Below are positions 1-9,464 of a stretch of 64,000 nucleotides of DNA, piece by piece. The stretch comes from Bdellovibrionales bacterium GWA1_52_35. Lineage in GTDB: Bacteria > Bdellovibrionota > UBA1018. A program made the position numbers and the translations under genes. Location of the stretch: positions 84,538 through 148,537 of the forward strand of contig MEPO01000013.1 of the NCBI GenBank assembly GCA_001769805.1, in the 5' to 3' direction. Within the stretch, counting starts at the first letter, position 1. Every line of letters begins with the position of its first letter. The notes below the pieces were generated by a model, which ran no database searches, was not told where the DNA came from, and saw only the letters and a list, made by a program, of their open reading frames with translations.

Positions 1-552
1 GGTGAGCTTATTATAAATCTTGCCGACCTCGATTTTGTCGCGCTTGATCCGGGCCATGTCCTTTTTGGTTGGCCGGATATGCCTGGAGTTCACTTTGAGT
101 TTTTCAGAAGCCCAGTTTCCAGCCACCACCCGAAGCGGTATTTCCCGGGTGTATTCCCCGCCCGAAGCCACCACTTTGATTTCGATCGGGTACTGACCGG
201 GTTTGTTCGCGTAAGGGACGCCCAGAACAGCTCCGTATTTCAAGAAATTTTTGTCGTTGTAACTGAAAAAAGTAAATTCAGTCTCTTGAAATTTGCCACG
301 AATGACTGCGGCCGAATCTGCCCGCACGATCTGCTCGAGTTCCGGAGAAAGCGCGAGATTCAGGAATACGAGTGAGCCATCTGTCACTTCCTCAGCTGAG
401 AGCTGAACCTTCAACTCGGTTTCGGGAGGCACCGACAGAGCCTTCACGGCCGTGACACTGCAAGCCGAAAGAGCAAGAAGCAGAAAGCAGATCCAATTCC
501 TGGCGAATCCGAAACTATTGCTAATTTGCACTAACTGATTTTTGACCATCAT
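1..552 (-). CDS. Predicted lipoprotein, N-terminal part of an M23-peptidase-type envelope protein (partial, runs off window start)
   Basis: Reverse-strand open frame starting ATGATGGTCAAAAATCAG at 552, with lipobox-like LLLALSACS then a beta-rich domain (VPPETELKVQLSAEEVTDGSLVFLNL...). No stop before base 1. The M23 assignment is only a guess from the N-terminal domain. Confidence 0.5.
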   Translation of the reverse strand, partial: MMVKNQLVQISNSFGFARNWICFLLLALSACSVTAVKALSVPPETELKVQLSAEEVTDGSLVFLNLALSPELEQIVRADSAAVIRGKFQETEFTFFSYNDKNFLKYGAVLGVPYANKPGQYPIEIKVVASGGEYTREIPLRVVAGNWASEKLKVNSRHIRPTKKDMARIKRDKIEVGKIYNKLT

Positions 553-1792
553 GAAAAATTATCCTCAACTCTTGCCCAGATTGAACCTGAGCCGCACTCT
601 TGATGACAGTATCCACCTCGCCGCCCCCGCGCACAATCGCATAACCTCTCTGCAGGACGCGCAAAGGGGAAAGCGCATCCATTTTCCCCATCCAATGCTC
701 CAGGAGTGCCTTGCGCTTCTCCACACCCAGCTGCATCGCCCGCGTCAGGCGGTGATAGAGCTCGTCACAGCGCTGGACCTGCTCGCGCAAGCGGTCTTTG
801 GGACTGATCAGCCGCGCAGTAATATGTCCCAGCAGCGTTTTACGAGTACTTAGATCGCGAAGCATAGAAGCCTGCAGCCTCGCTCCGTAATCCTCTATGC
901 GAACGGCAGCATCGACCCAGTGTCCGGAAATCAGCTCTGCGGCCGCGGAAGGCGTCGGCGCACGCAAATCCGCGACAAAATCTGCAATTGTGAAATCTGT
1001 TTCATGTCCGACGGCCGAGATCACGGGGAGCGTGGAACCGGCAATGGTGCGAGCGAGCGATTCGTCATTGAACGCCCATAAATCCTCGATGCTCCCACCT
1101 CCGCGTGCCAGCACAATGACATCGGCAAGCTGATGCCGGTTGATCAGCTCAATTCCGTTTTTCACCTGTGCCGCCGCCCCCTCTCCCTGCACTGAAGCGG
1201 GGACTATCAGAATTTCGATATGAGGCGCGCGCCTTTTTAGAATATTCAGGATATCCTGGATGACCGCACCCGAAGGGGAAGTTACAACGGCAATTTTTTT
1301 CGGGAAGTTCAGAAGGGATCGTTTACGAGAGGAAGCAAAGAGTCCCTCGGCCGCCAGCTTGGTCTTGAGAAGCTCAAAAGCGATCTGAAGCGCACCGGTT
1401 CCCAGCGGCTCAATCTGGTCCAGCGAAAGTTGATAATTCCCGCGCGGTGCATAGACACTCAACTTCCCGCGGCAGAGGACCTGAAGGCCGTCCTTGAGTT
1501 CAAAAGCTTTTCTCCTCGCGCCCCAACCAAAGAACGCAGCGGAAATCGTCGCATTTGAATCTTTCAGCGAAAAGTAAGCGTGGCCGGAGCTGGCGGGTCG
1601 ATAATTGCTGACTTCTCCCTGAACCCAGACCTGCGTAAATGCGGGTTCGAGAACACCCTTGATCTGGCCGGTCAGCTCAGAGACCGTCCACTTCTTGGGA
1701 ACCGATGCGGACCCTGGCACGGGACTCCCGCTCTTTGCAGTTGCTGCTTCTGATTCAGCCGCTGCAAAAAGTGGCAGATCCTTGTGTTTCAT
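521..1792 (-). CDS. xseA: Exodeoxyribonuclease VII large subunit
   Basis: 423 aa; N-terminal OB fold (VWVQGEVSNYRPASSGHAYFSLKD) and conserved VVTSPSGAVIQDILNILKRRAP, ARGGGSIEDLWAFNDE, SAVGHETDFTIADFVADLRAPTPSAAAEL. Confidence 0.97.
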   Translation of the reverse strand: MKHKDLPLFAAAESEAATAKSGSPVPGSASVPKKWTVSELTGQIKGVLEPAFTQVWVQGEVSNYRPASSGHAYFSLKDSNATISAAFFGWGARRKAFELKDGLQVLCRGKLSVYAPRGNYQLSLDQIEPLGTGALQIAFELLKTKLAAEGLFASSRKRSLLNFPKKIAVVTSPSGAVIQDILNILKRRAPHIEILIVPASVQGEGAAAQVKNGIELINRHQLADVIVLARGGGSIEDLWAFNDESLARTIAGSTLPVISAVGHETDFTIADFVADLRAPTPSAAAELISGHWVDAAVRIEDYGARLQASMLRDLSTRKTLLGHITARLISPKDRLREQVQRCDELYHRLTRAMQLGVEKRKALLEHWMGKMDALSPLRVLQRGYAIVRGGGEVDTVIKSAAQVQSGQELRIIFHDGQKSVSAN

Positions 1793-1813
1793 GAAGCACC
1801 TGACCCATCGCGC

Positions 1814-3343
1814 TTAATGTTTGGCGCTGACAGTCTTGGGTTCTGTTTTGGAATCACGACCCTGTACAACCAATTTTTTCATGATGTCGTAGGACTTCAG
1901 GTAATTCACTGCTTCCATAACCTGGTAATCCTCTTTCGGATTGAACTTCATGGGAGCCATTATATCATCTTCGTCTTTGGATTTGTCTGTCGCCTTGTCC
2001 GTTGATTTTCCGGCGTCCTTCTTCTTGTTGCCGCCCTTCATGACAGTGTCGAGTTCCTCTTGCTTGAATTCCTTGGCCTCTTCATCCGTATTGACCATAT
2101 GACCTTTGAGATCCTTCTCGCGGAAATACTCGGTCTTGCGTTTGGCTTCCGCCAGAAGCTTGGGATCGAAATCATCCAGTACGATGTCAGGTGATACGCC
2201 TTTCTCCTGAATGCTCCGGCCACTGGGAGTGTAATAACGGGCGATTGTCAGTTTGAGTCCCATATCGGGTCCCAATTCGACAACCGTCTGAACAGAACCT
2301 TTCCCGAACGTGGGTTGCCCCATAACAATCGCGCGATGATGATCCTGGAGGGCGCCTGCCACGATTTCAGCCGCCGAGGCCGAACTCGAGTTGACGAGAA
2401 TTGCCACCGGGAAATCTTTGTACGCATTACCCTTGCGCGCGTATTTCACTTCTTTCTGATCCGGGTTGCGACCGATTGTGGAGACGACCACGCCCTCATC
2501 AATAAAGAGGGAAGAAACTTCCACTGCCTGATCCAGCAAACCGCCCGGATTCGTGCGCAGATCCAGAACCAGACCACGCAGTTTCTTCTTGGCTTGAAGT
2601 TTTTCGATCGCCTTCTTCATATCCGAGGCGGCATTCTCATTGAAGCTCGCCAGGCGAACGTAACCGAATTCCGGTTCGAGCTGTTCGCTTTTGACAGCCT
2701 GAATTTTGATGATATCGCGGGTAATCGTGACGTCTTTGAATTTCTCGAAGCCTTCGCGATAAATTGCAAGAGTCACGTCCGTTCCCTTTTTGCCGCGCAT
2801 CTTTGCAACGGCTTCCACCAGCGTCATGCCTTTGGTGCTCTCGCTGTTGATTTTCACGATACGGTCATTCGGCTTCAAGCCCGCTTTCCAGGCCGGCGTA
2901 TCGTCAATGGGAGCGATGACGGTCAGGACGTTGTCTTTCATTCCAATTTCAATACCCAAGCCGCCAAATTTGCCGCTGGTATCGATTTTCATGTCTTTGA
3001 AAACATCCGGAGGAAGAAAAGACGAATGGGGATCCAGTGTTTCAAGCATGCCTTTGATGGCGCCGTACACGAGATCCTTATGCTTGACCTTGTCTTCCAC
3101 GTAATTGTTCTCAACGAAATGAAGCACTTTCTGAAACAATTCGAGATTCTCCAGGCGCTGCTGTTTGGAAGTTGCGATGTCGGTGACGTTCGCACCGAAG
3201 CCCGTAGCCCCTTTCAAGACGGGAGCTGCTTGCGCCGTCGCTATGACGATTTGTCTGCTCAGATTCTGGCCGACCACGACCCCGAGCGAAGAAATACCGA
3301 AAACCAATCCCAGGAGAGCAACTTTTCTTGTGAATTGAATCAT
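1814..3343 (-). CDS. S41 family C-terminal processing peptidase with PDZ domain
   Basis: Signal peptide, PDZ (GGLGIEIGMKDNVLTVIAPIDDTPAWKAGLKPND), catalytic region VNSSSASAAEIVAGALQDHHRAIVMGQPTFGKGSVQ. Confidence 0.95.
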   Translation of the reverse strand: MIQFTRKVALLGLVFGISSLGVVVGQNLSRQIVIATAQAAPVLKGATGFGANVTDIATSKQQRLENLELFQKVLHFVENNYVEDKVKHKDLVYGAIKGMLETLDPHSSFLPPDVFKDMKIDTSGKFGGLGIEIGMKDNVLTVIAPIDDTPAWKAGLKPNDRIVKINSESTKGMTLVEAVAKMRGKKGTDVTLAIYREGFEKFKDVTITRDIIKIQAVKSEQLEPEFGYVRLASFNENAASDMKKAIEKLQAKKKLRGLVLDLRTNPGGLLDQAVEVSSLFIDEGVVVSTIGRNPDQKEVKYARKGNAYKDFPVAILVNSSSASAAEIVAGALQDHHRAIVMGQPTFGKGSVQTVVELGPDMGLKLTIARYYTPSGRSIQEKGVSPDIVLDDFDPKLLAEAKRKTEYFREKDLKGHMVNTDEEAKEFKQEELDTVMKGGNKKKDAGKSTDKATDKSKDEDDIMAPMKFNPKEDYQVMEAVNYLKSYDIMKKLVVQGRDSKTEPKTVSAKH

Positions 3344-3358
3344 AAAAGAAAGGCTAAA

Positions 3359-4576
3359 CTAATTGGAGAGCCACTGCAATGGGTTCACAGCAACGTTTCG
3401 CGCCCGAATCTCAAAATAAACTGGAGTGCCCAAGTCATCTGTTTTACCAAGAGGATCACCGGCCTTGACGGCCTCCCCCTTTTTCCGCCCGAGTTCACCC
3501 AGATGAGCGCAAAGCGTGTAGAAGTGGTCACCATGATCCACTATGGTCACCCGCCCGTAATCCGGCAGCTCTCCTGAGTAGGCAATCCTACCGGGCGCCA
3601 CTGCTTTGACGGTCTCGCCTTTGGAGGCGGAGATATCCACGCCTTTTTTGAAAACATAGAGGCCCGACTTCGGATCGAAAGTCCGCCCGAAGCTGCCGAC
3701 AACGCGTCCGCTCGAAATTGGAAAAGGTACAGTTCCTTTTAATTTTGCGAAGGCGCTCTGCATCATTGCCTTGGAAACTGCCCGTTCGGTCGCAACCACC
3801 TGCTCGAGTTCTAGACGCGCGTTGAATTCAACGAGCATTTTTTCGACCTGAGCTTCCGAGGATTTCAATTTGCGGTAATTTTCCAACCGGGAAAGTCGCT
3901 CCTCATGTTTCTTCTGAAGCAGATCCACCTGGAGCTGTTTATTCAGTTCGAGCACGCCTTCTTGCTCGTTCAAATCCTGAAAAAGATAAACAAGCTGCTG
4001 CTTTTCATCCTGGATCTTGAGTTCCAGATGATCGGCATCAGCCATGTCCACGCGCAATGCTTCGAGTTCCTTAAAGCCACGACCCACGAGATTGGCGAGC
4101 ATCTTGCGGCGAGGTGATTCGAGCTTCTCTTCTTTCATCAATGCAGCCGGATCTGACGGAGGAATCAAACGATCGTCCTTGGACTTACGGATCCCCATCA
4201 GAAATTTACGCACAGAGTCCTGCTGCCCTGAGATCCGGTCATGAAGCGTGCCGCGCCTCTGCTCAAGATCCCCGATGGTTTTCTCAAGCTCGGCCATCCG
4301 CTTGCGGCCCAATTCGCGTTCCTCTTTTTGCAATTTCAAAAGAAGTTGGATTTTTTTCACGTTGGACTGGAGCTGCTGATGAGAACGGACGCCGTCCAGC
4401 AAGCCACCCTCCACTTCGACTATCTTCTTTCGCAAATCCGAAAGTCTGTCTGAAAGTTTGGGTGCTTTAATGACGGCGCTGACGGGCGGAACCGGAGCTG
4501 CGACCGGTAATGACGCATGCAACAGCGTCGGTACAAAGAAAAAAAACCCAAAAAGAAAAATGGAGTTCAAAGCCAA
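3359..4576 (-). CDS. EnvC-like murein hydrolase activator (coiled coil + degenerate M23/LytM domain)
   Basis: Signal peptide, long coiled coil, then PISSGRVVGSFGRTFDPKSGLYVFKKGVDISASKGETVKAVAPGRIAYSGELPDYGRVTIVDHGDHFYTLCAHL. The track ORF extends to 4756, but a TTG at 4576 with GGAGG upstream fits the end of ftsX better. Confidence 0.88.
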   Translation of the reverse strand: MALNSIFLFGFFFFVPTLLHASLPVAAPVPPVSAVIKAPKLSDRLSDLRKKIVEVEGGLLDGVRSHQQLQSNVKKIQLLLKLQKEERELGRKRMAELEKTIGDLEQRRGTLHDRISGQQDSVRKFLMGIRKSKDDRLIPPSDPAALMKEEKLESPRRKMLANLVGRGFKELEALRVDMADADHLELKIQDEKQQLVYLFQDLNEQEGVLELNKQLQVDLLQKKHEERLSRLENYRKLKSSEAQVEKMLVEFNARLELEQVVATERAVSKAMMQSAFAKLKGTVPFPISSGRVVGSFGRTFDPKSGLYVFKKGVDISASKGETVKAVAPGRIAYSGELPDYGRVTIVDHGDHFYTLCAHLGELGRKKGEAVKAGDPLGKTDDLGTPVYFEIRARNVAVNPLQWLSN

Positions 4577-5523
4577 TTTCGGCCTCCAAAGCCGGATCGT
4601 CCGGTCTGGGGCGCACTCGCCCACCAACCTGCCAGCATCCCGGCGGAAGCCCCCAGCAAGCCACCGGCAGCCAAAAGCAGAAAACCCATTGCCGGAGCGA
4701 TCATCGGAAGGGCGCGAAGAGCGGGCGACAGCTCGCGCAGTCGTCCTGCAAACCACTCACTGCTGAAATACCAGGTCACGCAGGCAAGCAGACCGCCGAG
4801 CAGGCCTACCATCATTCCTGAAACCGCCCCCGGAATGAGAATTCCCGTGCGGGTCGCGCCCCAGAGCCGAAGAAAACTCAGGACCTCTTTATAAAAATGG
4901 GAATTGACCCGGGAGAGATGAACCAAACCGGTGAGCAGCGCGAGACCAAGCCCGCCCATGAAAAGCTTGGTGACCCAGGAAAGGGCGATGAAAGCGGCAA
5001 TCACCTGCTCGTAACGATCTTTTGAACTCTCAACCAGCTCGACACCGGGAATCTTCCGCAGCCCCTCAAGAGTGGCGTCATCCAGAACACCGGCTATGGA
5101 AACGTACTTCGGGACCACTTGTTCCGCTTCTTCGACTCCCAGGGATTCCACTTCATTGACCAGCTCAGGATAGCGATCTTTCAGCTCAGCCAGAAATTGG
5201 TCGCCGTTTGTATAAGAGAGATCCTGTACGGCTTGAGAGCCGAGCGATGCGCGAATCCGGTCGACGAGCTTCTGTTCGTCAGTTTTTTTTACGGAAGCCG
5301 AAAAATAGGCGGTAATAACTTGGTTGTTCTGCAACTGGGCAAGTACCGGATTCAAACCATGATCCACCCAGAAAACAAGACCGGTAATGAGCAGGAGGAT
5401 ACCAACAGCAACTGCAGAAAGCAGTTGACTGAAAGGGGCCAGTCGCCAGGGCCGGAATGCAAGCCTCAATAAGTACACAAGGTCTCCTCGAAGATCAGGC
5501 GTCCACCTTTTAAGGCCGCGCAC
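4567..5523 (-). CDS. ftsX: FtsX-like cell division ABC transporter permease
   Basis: 318 aa, four predicted TM helices, FtsX-type extracellular domain, adjacent to ftsE. Confidence 0.88.
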   Translation of the reverse strand: MRGLKRWTPDLRGDLVYLLRLAFRPWRLAPFSQLLSAVAVGILLLITGLVFWVDHGLNPVLAQLQNNQVITAYFSASVKKTDEQKLVDRIRASLGSQAVQDLSYTNGDQFLAELKDRYPELVNEVESLGVEEAEQVVPKYVSIAGVLDDATLEGLRKIPGVELVESSKDRYEQVIAAFIALSWVTKLFMGGLGLALLTGLVHLSRVNSHFYKEVLSFLRLWGATRTGILIPGAVSGMMVGLLGGLLACVTWYFSSEWFAGRLRELSPALRALPMIAPAMGFLLLAAGGLLGASAGMLAGWWASAPQTGRSGFGGRNWL

Positions 5524-6158
5524 CTCTTGCGAACACGACGTACGATTTCCCGGTCGTGGGTCGCTAAAATTACAGAAGTTCCGGTCAAATTGGCGCGAAG
5601 TACGAGATCCATCAGCCCCCAGGCCGATTCGCGATCCTGTGAACCCGTCGGCTCATCGGCGAGCAAGAGTGCCGGACTTCGGGCCAGCGCTCGCGCCACG
5701 GCGACCCGCTGTGCCTCTCCGCCTGAAAGCGTGCAGGCCATCTGATTACGTTTCTCGATCAGCCCCACCCGCTCGAGCAGTTCATGAATCCGGGTCTTGG
5801 ATTGAACGGAAAGTGCGCGACGGCCACCCAGTGAAATTGAAAGCGCGACATTATCGTAGATGGTCAGATCAGAGATCAGCCGCACATCCTGTGGGATATA
5901 TCCGATCGATTGCCGGATCGCCCGGAGCGTCGACTCGGAAGCCGAGTGCACTGCATACCCAAAAAGAGAAACCTGGCCGGCTGAAGGATCTTCCTCCGTA
6001 GCCAGCAGGCGCAAGAGCGTGGACTTCCCTGTGCCCGTTCCACCAATTAAATAGAGGAACTCACCTTTTTTCATATCAAAGGAAATCTGGTCAAGAACCC
6101 GAGCCTGGCTCTGGTTCTGCCCCGAATACCATTTGGAAACACCCTTCAGGCTGATCAC
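5466..6158 (-). CDS. ftsE: FtsE-like ABC transporter ATP-binding protein
   Basis: Walker A GGTGTGKSTLL, signature LSGGEAQRVAVARALARSPALLLADEPTG, H-loop ATHDREIV. Confidence 0.93.
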   Translation of the reverse strand: MISLKGVSKWYSGQNQSQARVLDQISFDMKKGEFLYLIGGTGTGKSTLLRLLATEEDPSAGQVSLFGYAVHSASESTLRAIRQSIGYIPQDVRLISDLTIYDNVALSISLGGRRALSVQSKTRIHELLERVGLIEKRNQMACTLSGGEAQRVAVARALARSPALLLADEPTGSQDRESAWGLMDLVLRANLTGTSVILATHDREIVRRVRKRCAALKGGRLIFEETLCTY

Positions 6159-6211
6159 ATGCCCCCCAACCTACTCAATAGTATCATACCAGTTTGCTGC
6201 AGTCGTCCAGT

Positions 6212-6225
6212 CCGGATATGTCCGG
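6212..6225. promoter_or_regulatory. Inverted repeat CCGGA-TATG-TCCGG in the divergent ftsE / tol-operon intergenic region
   Basis: Perfect 5+5 bp inverted repeat, followed by TATAAT at 6247..6252. Confidence 0.35.
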
Positions 6226-6300
6226 GAAATCATAATACAAGAATAATATAATGCAGCGCGTAAGTCTTGTTTGAATTTCCTACAAGGGTATCCTTCGAGA

Positions 6301-7368
6301 ATGACCTCTTTGCAAGACCCCTGGCTCGAATCCAAATGGCTGCGCAAGCTGCGCAGCTTTGCCCAGGCGAACCGGGGACTCGCCGCCCCGCTGGGGACTT
6401 TTGGATTCTATTTCGTCTGGGTCTGGCTCTTTCGCCTGCTGATCCTGAGTTTTGTCACCTATTTCATGCTTCCTGAACCCGCGCAGTTCGGGACGGAAGT
6501 GAATCATCTCCTGAGTTTTGAGGAGATCTCGGAAGTTCTCGGCGCAAACGAGCTGCCGCTTATCGGGTTGTCGGCTTTTTTATTTGTGGCATTTCTCCGT
6601 GCGCTGTACCCGCTCACCTCAACCACGACATCCGAAATTTTTTCAGTTCAGCGGTTGCGCCGTTTATTTTTGCCCGGCGCCTCGCACGGATTCATCTTTG
6701 CTTTCGGACTGGGCCTCGCTTTTTTATTCAGCGGGATCTACAAGGTCTTTGGTTTTTCCATTCTCGCCGATGAATTCATTCTGGCATTGCCGGGACTGAT
6801 TCTCCGGGTACTGACTCTGATTATTTTTGTTTATTGTGAAGAATACATATTCCGCCGCAAAATAATGCCGAAGTTGATCTCCTCCAAGGTGGCGGAAGCT
6901 GGTGGCATTCCCTGGGCAGCGGTTGCTACAGTTTCGCTCCTCTACTGTTTCGTCAAACTGATTCAATTTGATCTCGGCATCATGCAATCAATGACGCTGT
7001 TTCTGGTTTCAGTCGTGCTGTCACTTCAGACACTGGCAGACGGAGACTTCAACCGGGGGGCCGGGTTCTGGGCGATAACCCTAGTGGTCTTCCAGCCCCT
7101 CTTAGGCTTGCCCGTTTTCGGCAGCGAATTTTCTGGAATCCTGCTTTTGAAATATCAGGCCACCTTAGGAAACAGCGGCCTTGTGGGCGGGGTCGCCGGA
7201 AATCTGACGAGCAGCAACATTGGAAGTCTGCAATTTCTGACCGGTGGCTTTGGTGGACCTCTTTCGTCCTTTGCTTTCCAGTTCCTGCTGCTGCTGGAAA
7301 TCGTCCGAAGCCTCACGAAAGTCAAAAAGCACAAGAAAACTCTTTTGAAGCCCTCCTTCAATCGCTAG
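6301..7368 (+). CDS. Polytopic membrane protein, possibly a degenerate CPBP-family (Abi/CAAX-protease-like) protein
   Basis: Multiple hydrophobic segments and an EExxxR motif (VYCEEYIFRRKIMPKL). ATG at 6301 preferred over the TTG start at 6271. Confidence 0.6.
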   Translation: MTSLQDPWLESKWLRKLRSFAQANRGLAAPLGTFGFYFVWVWLFRLLILSFVTYFMLPEPAQFGTEVNHLLSFEEISEVLGANELPLIGLSAFLFVAFLRALYPLTSTTTSEIFSVQRLRRLFLPGASHGFIFAFGLGLAFLFSGIYKVFGFSILADEFILALPGLILRVLTLIIFVYCEEYIFRRKIMPKLISSKVAEAGGIPWAAVATVSLLYCFVKLIQFDLGIMQSMTLFLVSVVLSLQTLADGDFNRGAGFWAITLVVFQPLLGLPVFGSEFSGILLLKYQATLGNSGLVGGVAGNLTSSNIGSLQFLTGGFGGPLSSFAFQFLLLLEIVRSLTKVKKHKKTLLKPSFNR

Positions 7369-7377
7369 AATGCCCGT

Positions 7378-8100
7378 ATGCCAAATCACGCCGCTATTGT
7401 TCAAACAGGTGTAGTCGGTCTCATCTCTGATTCCGGACCCGTCGCAAAATTTGTCCTTCTTCTCCTGCTGATGGCCTCCGTCTTCTGCTGGGCGATTATT
7501 TTCATGAAATATCGTTCGCTCCGTCGAGCGCAGGTCCAGAACACCGAGTTTCTGAACACCTTCTGGCACGGAAAGAATCTCGACGAAATCATCGCCAAGG
7601 TCGACCAGTTTTCCGCGTCTCCGATTGCGGTGATCTTTCAGGCCGGCATGAAGGAGATGAAAAGATTTCCCGGTCTTGACGGCGAGATCAATGGTGGAGC
7701 GGACCGGAGCTCGGATCGTATCGAAAATATTTATCGAGCCATGATTCGCACATCGCAGTCAGAGGTCGCGGTTTTTGAACGCCACATCGGCTGGCTGGCC
7801 ACTACCGCCAGCGCCGCGCCGTTTGTGGGCCTGTTCGGAACGGTCTGGGGCATCATGAATTCGTTCCAGAATATCGGCGCCACCGGTGCCGCAAATCTTG
7901 CCGTTGTAGCCCCGGGTATATCTGAAGCGCTCATTACAACCGCCACCGGCATCGGTGCCGCGATTCCGGCAGTCATCGCTTACAACCATTTTGCCGGCCA
8001 GATCAAACGCATTTCGATCGAAATGGAAGGGTTTTCGCATGATTTCCTGAATATCGTCCAGCGGAGCTTCTCCAATGCCGCCGGACGGAAGGGAAGCTGA
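7378..8100 (+). CDS. tolQ: MotA/TolQ/ExbB proton channel family protein, TolQ-like
   Basis: HIGWLATTASAAPFVGLFGTVWGIMNSFQNIG and PGISEALITTATGIGAAIPAVIAYNHF; followed by tolR, TonB-domain protein and tolB. Confidence 0.93.
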   Translation: MPNHAAIVQTGVVGLISDSGPVAKFVLLLLLMASVFCWAIIFMKYRSLRRAQVQNTEFLNTFWHGKNLDEIIAKVDQFSASPIAVIFQAGMKEMKRFPGLDGEINGGADRSSDRIENIYRAMIRTSQSEVAVFERHIGWLATTASAAPFVGLFGTVWGIMNSFQNIGATGAANLAVVAPGISEALITTATGIGAAIPAVIAYNHFAGQIKRISIEMEGFSHDFLNIVQRSFSNAAGRKGS

Positions 8101-8101
8101 A

Positions 8102-8557
8102 ATGGGAATGGGTATTCCAAAGGGATCGGGTGGGTCCGGAGGTTTCGGGCATGCGATTCCCACCACGCTGGCGGAAATCAATGTCACACCATTGGTCGAT
8201 GTCATGCTGGTGCTGCTGATTGTTTTCATGATTTCCGCGCCACTTATGCAACAGGGCATCCAGGTGGATTTGCCGAAAGCGAACGCGGCTAGTCTCTCCG
8301 AAGTTCCTGATCAGCTCGTCCTCGTCGTCACCCGTTCCCGACAGATTTCGATTAACGGAAATTCGATTGAGCAGGGCACGCTCAGACCAAAATTGGAAGC
8401 GGTGGTTTCGGTCAAACCCACAGTGGAAGTAGTCATTCAGGCGGATCAGGCGGTGCCCTACGGTTTCATTGCCCAAGTCATGGCTGAAGTGAAACGCGCA
8501 CGCATCAACCGGGTGGGACTCGTAACCGAACCCGGCGATCCCGCGTTCAAATTATGA
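8102..8557 (+). CDS. tolR: ExbD/TolR family protein
   Basis: EINVTPLVDVMLVLLIVFMISAPLMQQGIQVDLPKA is diagnostic; ATG at 8102 preferred. Confidence 0.93.
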   Translation: MGMGIPKGSGGSGGFGHAIPTTLAEINVTPLVDVMLVLLIVFMISAPLMQQGIQVDLPKANAASLSEVPDQLVLVVTRSRQISINGNSIEQGTLRPKLEAVVSVKPTVEVVIQADQAVPYGFIAQVMAEVKRARINRVGLVTEPGDPAFKL

Positions 8558-8563
8558 GGTGAA

Positions 8564-9457
8564 ATGCCGCGTTCTGCCTTTAACCCCGCACCCCTGCCTG
8601 CAGGCCCCCCTGGACCACCTCCGCCGAGGGATGCGCACGACTATAGTGCCGGCTTCCGCTGGTCTGTTATCATTCACGCGGTATTTCTGACCGCGGTCGT
8701 GATCAAGAGCCTGGTTTTTCCCGGCGGTTCGAAGCCGTATATTCCGACCCTGCGGGTCGATATCGTCGGCTTGCCTGACATTTTGAAAAAAGACCTTTCT
8801 GCCGTTCCCAAAGAATCCGCCTCGCTTGATCAGATCAAGGAAGCTCTCAAAAGGGCCGATGACCAGCTTCGTCTTTCAAAAGAAATGGCTAAACAAGCGC
8901 TCGCGAAAGAGGCCAAAGCAAAGGCTGCGGAGAAAGCAAAAACCGCCGAGCCGGATGAAATGCTGGTCAAGCCCAGGACCGTTACCGCAAAACCTGATGG
9001 AAATACCGGAAAGACTCGCCAGAAAAAAATGAAAGACGCCCTCGCTCGCTTGAAGGCGCTGGAACGGATCCGTTCAGAAGCCGCACCTTCGCCGTCCAAT
9101 ACCAAGACCCAGGGCATCCTGATCAAAGGTAATAAGGTTTCCCACGGCACTCAACTCTCAGGTGAGGCGCGTGAGTCGGAACAGGCAAACTATTATGACT
9201 CCTTGCGCTCCCGGCTTCAGGACAACTGGGCCTTACCCGTCTGGGTTGCGCGCCAGAAGCTTTCAGCCCAGGTGCAGATCTTCATTGATGGGCGCGGCCG
9301 GTTGCGAACTTATCGTTTTATCAAGCTATCGGGAAACGCCCAGTTCGATGGTGCTGTGAAACAGTGCCTGAGCGACAGCCAGCCTTTCCCCCTCCCTCCG
9401 GAAAGCCTGAGTTCCTCCATTCTGGTGGATGGCATTTTGATCGGCTTTCCCCTATGA
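8564..9457 (+). CDS. TolA-like protein with TonB-type C-terminal domain
   Basis: N-terminal TM, Lys/Ala-rich helical middle, C-terminal VWVARQKLSAQVQIFIDGRGRLRTYRFIKLSGNAQFDGAVKQCLSDSQPFPLPP; located between tolR and tolB. Confidence 0.85.
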   Translation: MPRSAFNPAPLPAGPPGPPPPRDAHDYSAGFRWSVIIHAVFLTAVVIKSLVFPGGSKPYIPTLRVDIVGLPDILKKDLSAVPKESASLDQIKEALKRADDQLRLSKEMAKQALAKEAKAKAAEKAKTAEPDEMLVKPRTVTAKPDGNTGKTRQKKMKDALARLKALERIRSEAAPSPSNTKTQGILIKGNKVSHGTQLSGEARESEQANYYDSLRSRLQDNWALPVWVARQKLSAQVQIFIDGRGRLRTYRFIKLSGNAQFDGAVKQCLSDSQPFPLPPESLSSSILVDGILIGFPL

Positions 9458-9464
9458 TGTTCTC

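Noticed and set aside
2315-3577. 420-aa plus-strand ORF opposite the S41 peptidase
   Set aside because: Shadow ORF; the minus-strand peptidase is unambiguous.
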